A stretch of 7,543 nt of DNA from RGIG1840 sp964626795 (GTDB taxonomy: Bacteria > Bacillota_I > Bacilli_A > RF39 > UBA660): assembly GCA_964626795.1 (NCBI GenBank), contig CAZVIQ010000042.1, positions 1 to 7,543 of the forward strand, in the 5' to 3' direction. This document shows, piece after piece, positions 6,020 through 7,543 of the stretch; the first letter of the stretch is position 1, and each line of letters starts with the position of its first letter. The position numbers were made by a program, and so were the translations under genes. Below the pieces are notes generated by a model, which was given only the letters and a program-made list of their open reading frames with translations, was not told where the DNA came from and searched no databases.

Positions 6020-6532
6020 CTATTTTTGATTTTCATATTGTTCTACTTCATCGTAGAAAAAACGCAATGGAATTCCGGCTTTTTTGAACATTTCTTCAGA
6101 TTCTTCGCCAGCATGATATTTTTTCTCGCAAATCACTTCTTTTATTCCGCTGTTTATAATCATCATTGCACACACTCTACAAGGAGTCATTTTACAATAT
6201 AATGTTGCTCCATCTAAAGCAACTCCAAGTTTAGCTGCTTGACAAATAGCATTTTGTTCAGCGTGTATTGTTCTGACACAGTGATTAGTAAAAGTACCAT
6301 CTTCGTGATAAGTTTTTTTAAATTCATGACCCGCTTCATCACAATGCGGAAACCCTACTGGAGAACCAACATAACCTGTAGTTAGTATTTGTTTATTTTT
6401 TACAATAATACAGCCACTTCTTCCTCGATCACAAGTTGCTCTTTTGCTAATTGCTTGGCAAACTTCCATGAAATAATCATCCCAACTAGGCCTTTTATAA
6501 GTTTCTTTCTCTTCTTCTAACTTTTTCTTCAT
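6020..6532 (-). CDS. Deoxycytidylate (dCMP) deaminase, ComEB-like
   Basis: A 170-residue zinc-dependent cytidine/deoxycytidylate deaminase that should convert dCMP to dUMP, the substrate of thymidylate synthase, in the cytoplasm. The catalytic core is complete: HAE at 90-92 (zinc ligand H90, proton shuttle E92) and PCRVC at 117-121 (zinc ligands C118, C121). RPSWDDYFMEV (14-24), GYVGSPVGFPHC (53-64) and NHCVRTIHAEQNAI (83-96) are typical of dCMP deaminases rather than CMP or tRNA deaminases. Extra C34, C64, H84 and C85 might form a second zinc site as in the T4 enzyme; that is inference. The start is firm: AGGAGG (6544-6539 on the minus strand) lies 6 bases before the ATG. It is convergent with the ATPase and divergent from the patatin gene, and single in its unit. 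The stop is TAG. Confidence 0.93.
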   Translation of the reverse strand: MKKKLEEEKETYKRPSWDDYFMEVCQAISKRATCDRGRSGCIIVKNKQILTTGYVGSPVGFPHCDEAGHEFKKTYHEDGTFTNHCVRTIHAEQNAICQAAKLGVALDGATLYCKMTPCRVCAMMIINSGIKEVICEKKYHAGEESEEMFKKAGIPLRFFYDEVEQYENQK

Positions 6533-6538
6533 TAACTA

Positions 6539-6567
6539 CCTCCTAAATTTATAATTTAATTCTAGCA
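6539..6567 (-). promoter_or_regulatory. Extended -10 promoter and ribosome site of the dCMP deaminase gene
   Basis: On the minus strand TGCTAGAAT (6567-6559) is an extended -10 with a 5 of 6 hexamer. I find no good -35 at the right distance, so the TG extension must carry the promoter if it is real. The leader would then run about 20 bases to the ATG at 6532 and contain AGGAGG at 6544-6539. The ribosome site is certain; the promoter is moderate. Confidence 0.5.
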
Positions 6568-6602
6568 TAAAATATTTTGACTTACCATAAATAATCAAAA
6601 AA

Positions 6603-6624
6603 TGTTATAATTAAAAACGGTGAT
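6603..6624 (+). promoter_or_regulatory. Extended -10 promoter and GGTGAT ribosome site of the patatin gene
   Basis: TGTTATAAT at 6603-6611 is a perfect extended -10; a TTGACT at 6577-6582 is 23 bases upstream, too far to be its -35. The start would be near 6618, directly before GGTGAT (6619-6624), which pairs with the 16S tail and lies 4 bases before ATG 6629. This fixes the gene start, because the upstream in-frame GTG at 6620 falls inside the ribosome site. The core AAATGTTATAATT is identical to the abi promoter core. Confidence 0.62.
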
Positions 6625-6628
6625 TTTA

Positions 6629-7480
6629 ATGAAAAATAAAACTGGTTTAATTCTTGAAGGTGGTGGAATGAGGGGAATATTTACAACTGGAGTATTAGAT
6701 GCATTTATAGAAAATAAAATAACATTTGATAATGTTGTTGGTGTTTCAGCTGGTGCTTGTCATGGCTGTAGTTATGTTTCAAATCAATATAAAAGAGGAT
6801 TTAATGTCAGTATAAGTTATTTAAAGGATAAAAGATATTGCAGTTTTCACAGCTTAATAACTACTGGAGATTTATTTGGCTCAGATTTTATATATAATGA
6901 GATACCAAATAAACTTAATATAATAGATAATGATTATTTTAAAAAAAGCAAAACTAAATTTGAAGTTGTTGTTACAAATTGTAAAACAGGCAAACCTGAA
7001 TATATGGAAGTAAAAGATTTAAAAAAAGATGCGCTATATGTAAGAGCTTCTAGTTCTTTACCTTTTTTATCTCGCATTGTTAAAATAAATGAAGAGGAGT
7101 ATCTCGATGGAGGGCTTAGTGATTCTATACCTCTTGAATATTTTTTAAATAAAGGAATTAATAAAAATGTGTTAATTTTAACAAGACCTTTAAAATATAG
7201 AAAAAGCCCAAATAAATACACACGATTAATAAAATTTAGATATAAAAATTACCCAAATTTAATAAAAAACATGCTTGAGAGGCACAAAAATTATAATAAA
7301 ACTATTGATTTTATTGAGGGTATGGAAAGTAAAGGTAAAGTATTTGTAATACGTCCACCACACGCTTTAGAAATAGGTAGAATAGAAAAAAATTATAATA
7401 AATTAGAGGAGTCTTATAAACTTGGTTATGAAGCAGGTTTATCTAAAATTAAAGAACTAAAAATATATTTAAATAAATAA
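6629..7480 (+). CDS. Patatin-like phospholipase family protein, YjjU-like
   Basis: A 283-residue patatin-fold lipid acyl hydrolase, expected to cleave acyl esters of membrane or storage lipids. The oxyanion loop GGGMRG (11-16) directly follows the first strand LILE. The nucleophile elbow is GVSAG (38-42, S40), and the catalytic aspartate is D160 in YLDGGLSDSIPL, giving an intact Ser-Asp dyad. SSSLPFLS (141-148) and TNCKTGKPEY (116-125) are typical of the bacterial YjjU-type subgroup. The C-terminal 100 residues are lysine-rich and helical-looking. There is no signal peptide or membrane helix, so it is probably cytoplasmic or peripheral. I place the start at ATG 6629, not GTG 6620 (three codons longer), because that GTG lies within the GGTGAT ribosome site. 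The gene is divergent from the deaminase; I see no terminator in the 63 bases after it. The natural substrate cannot be told from sequence. Confidence 0.92.
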   Translation: MKNKTGLILEGGGMRGIFTTGVLDAFIENKITFDNVVGVSAGACHGCSYVSNQYKRGFNVSISYLKDKRYCSFHSLITTGDLFGSDFIYNEIPNKLNIIDNDYFKKSKTKFEVVVTNCKTGKPEYMEVKDLKKDALYVRASSSLPFLSRIVKINEEEYLDGGLSDSIPLEYFLNKGINKNVLILTRPLKYRKSPNKYTRLIKFRYKNYPNLIKNMLERHKNYNKTIDFIEGMESKGKVFVIRPPHALEIGRIEKNYNKLEESYKLGYEAGLSKIKELKIYLNK

Positions 7481-7543
7481 ATTAACAATATGATTTATAA
7501 CTGAACTTGGAAAATAAATGTAGTTTAATTATTCTGACGCTAA

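Noticed and set aside
6620..6628. GTG start at 6620 for the patatin gene
   Set aside because: The GTG is part of the GGTGAT ribosome site that serves ATG 6629, and the predicted transcript begins only a couple of bases before it.
6934..7221. Minus-strand 95-codon reading frame inside the patatin gene
   Set aside because: It is a shadow of a gene with an intact catalytic dyad, and no ribosome site or family signature supports it.
251..7480. Mycoplasma-type code (TGA as tryptophan), suggested by extreme AT bias and the absence of TGA stops
   Set aside because: Every tryptophan I see is TGG and none of the seven genes contains an in-frame TGA, so the standard bacterial code fits.
7481..7543. 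Possible promoter (TTGGAA 7507, TATTCT 7530) or terminator after the patatin gene
   Set aside because: Both hexamers are only 4 of 6, no hairpin with a T run is present, and no following gene is visible.
1..7543. CRISPR array, tRNA, rRNA, insertion sequence or attachment site
   Set aside because: No spaced repeat series, tRNA-like fold, rRNA segment, transposase or terminal inverted repeats are visible; the only clear repeat is the 19-bp tandem at 1139-1179.

Overview
This is chromosomal sequence from a very AT-rich, low-GC Gram-positive bacterium (Bacillota; a gut-type Bacilli/Erysipelotrichia-like lineage is my best guess). The reasons are the strong A/T bias in codons and spacers, Shine-Dalgarno (SD) sites of the GGAGG/AGGTGA type, sigma-A style promoters, and an rplM-rpsI operon that appears to carry a Firmicutes-type L13 leader. 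The genetic code is standard: tryptophan is TGG throughout, no gene has an in-frame TGA, and the stops are TAA (four) or TAG (three). The species cannot be named from the sequence alone.

Layout. Positions 1-205 are a divergent intergenic region. A minus-strand promoter and SD point to a gene starting just beyond the left edge. A consensus plus-strand promoter (143-171) and a structured leader (185-233) precede rplM (251-679) and rpsI (689-1084), which end at an intrinsic terminator. The 196-base gap to 1280 has no gene but holds a 19-bp tandem repeat, a 10-bp-arm inverted repeat and a promoter. Next come an Abi_2/HEPN abortive-infection-type gene (1281-2210), a membrane-anchored HtrA-type serine protease (2229-3314) and a P-type cation ATPase of the Ca2+ group (3361-5991), all on the plus strand and closely spaced. 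The ATPase converges on a minus-strand dCMP deaminase (6020-6532) across a shared bidirectional terminator. The deaminase is divergent from a patatin-like phospholipase gene (6629-7480). In the last 63 bases I see nothing I can support.

How the genes relate. rplM-rpsI is a standard ribosomal-protein operon, probably autoregulated. abi and htrA look co-transcribed (18-base gap), possibly with readthrough into the ATPase. The protease and ATPase act at the cell envelope and the patatin on lipids, while the deaminase feeds dTMP synthesis; I see no single pathway joining them. The Abi_2 gene is the only defence-type element. The set is best read as housekeeping genes plus one accessory gene whose upstream region is unusually rich in repeats. 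I do not see convincing evidence of a new multi-gene system. The points most worth following are the L13 leader, the abi control region, the abi-htrA pairing and the ATPase ion-site variant.
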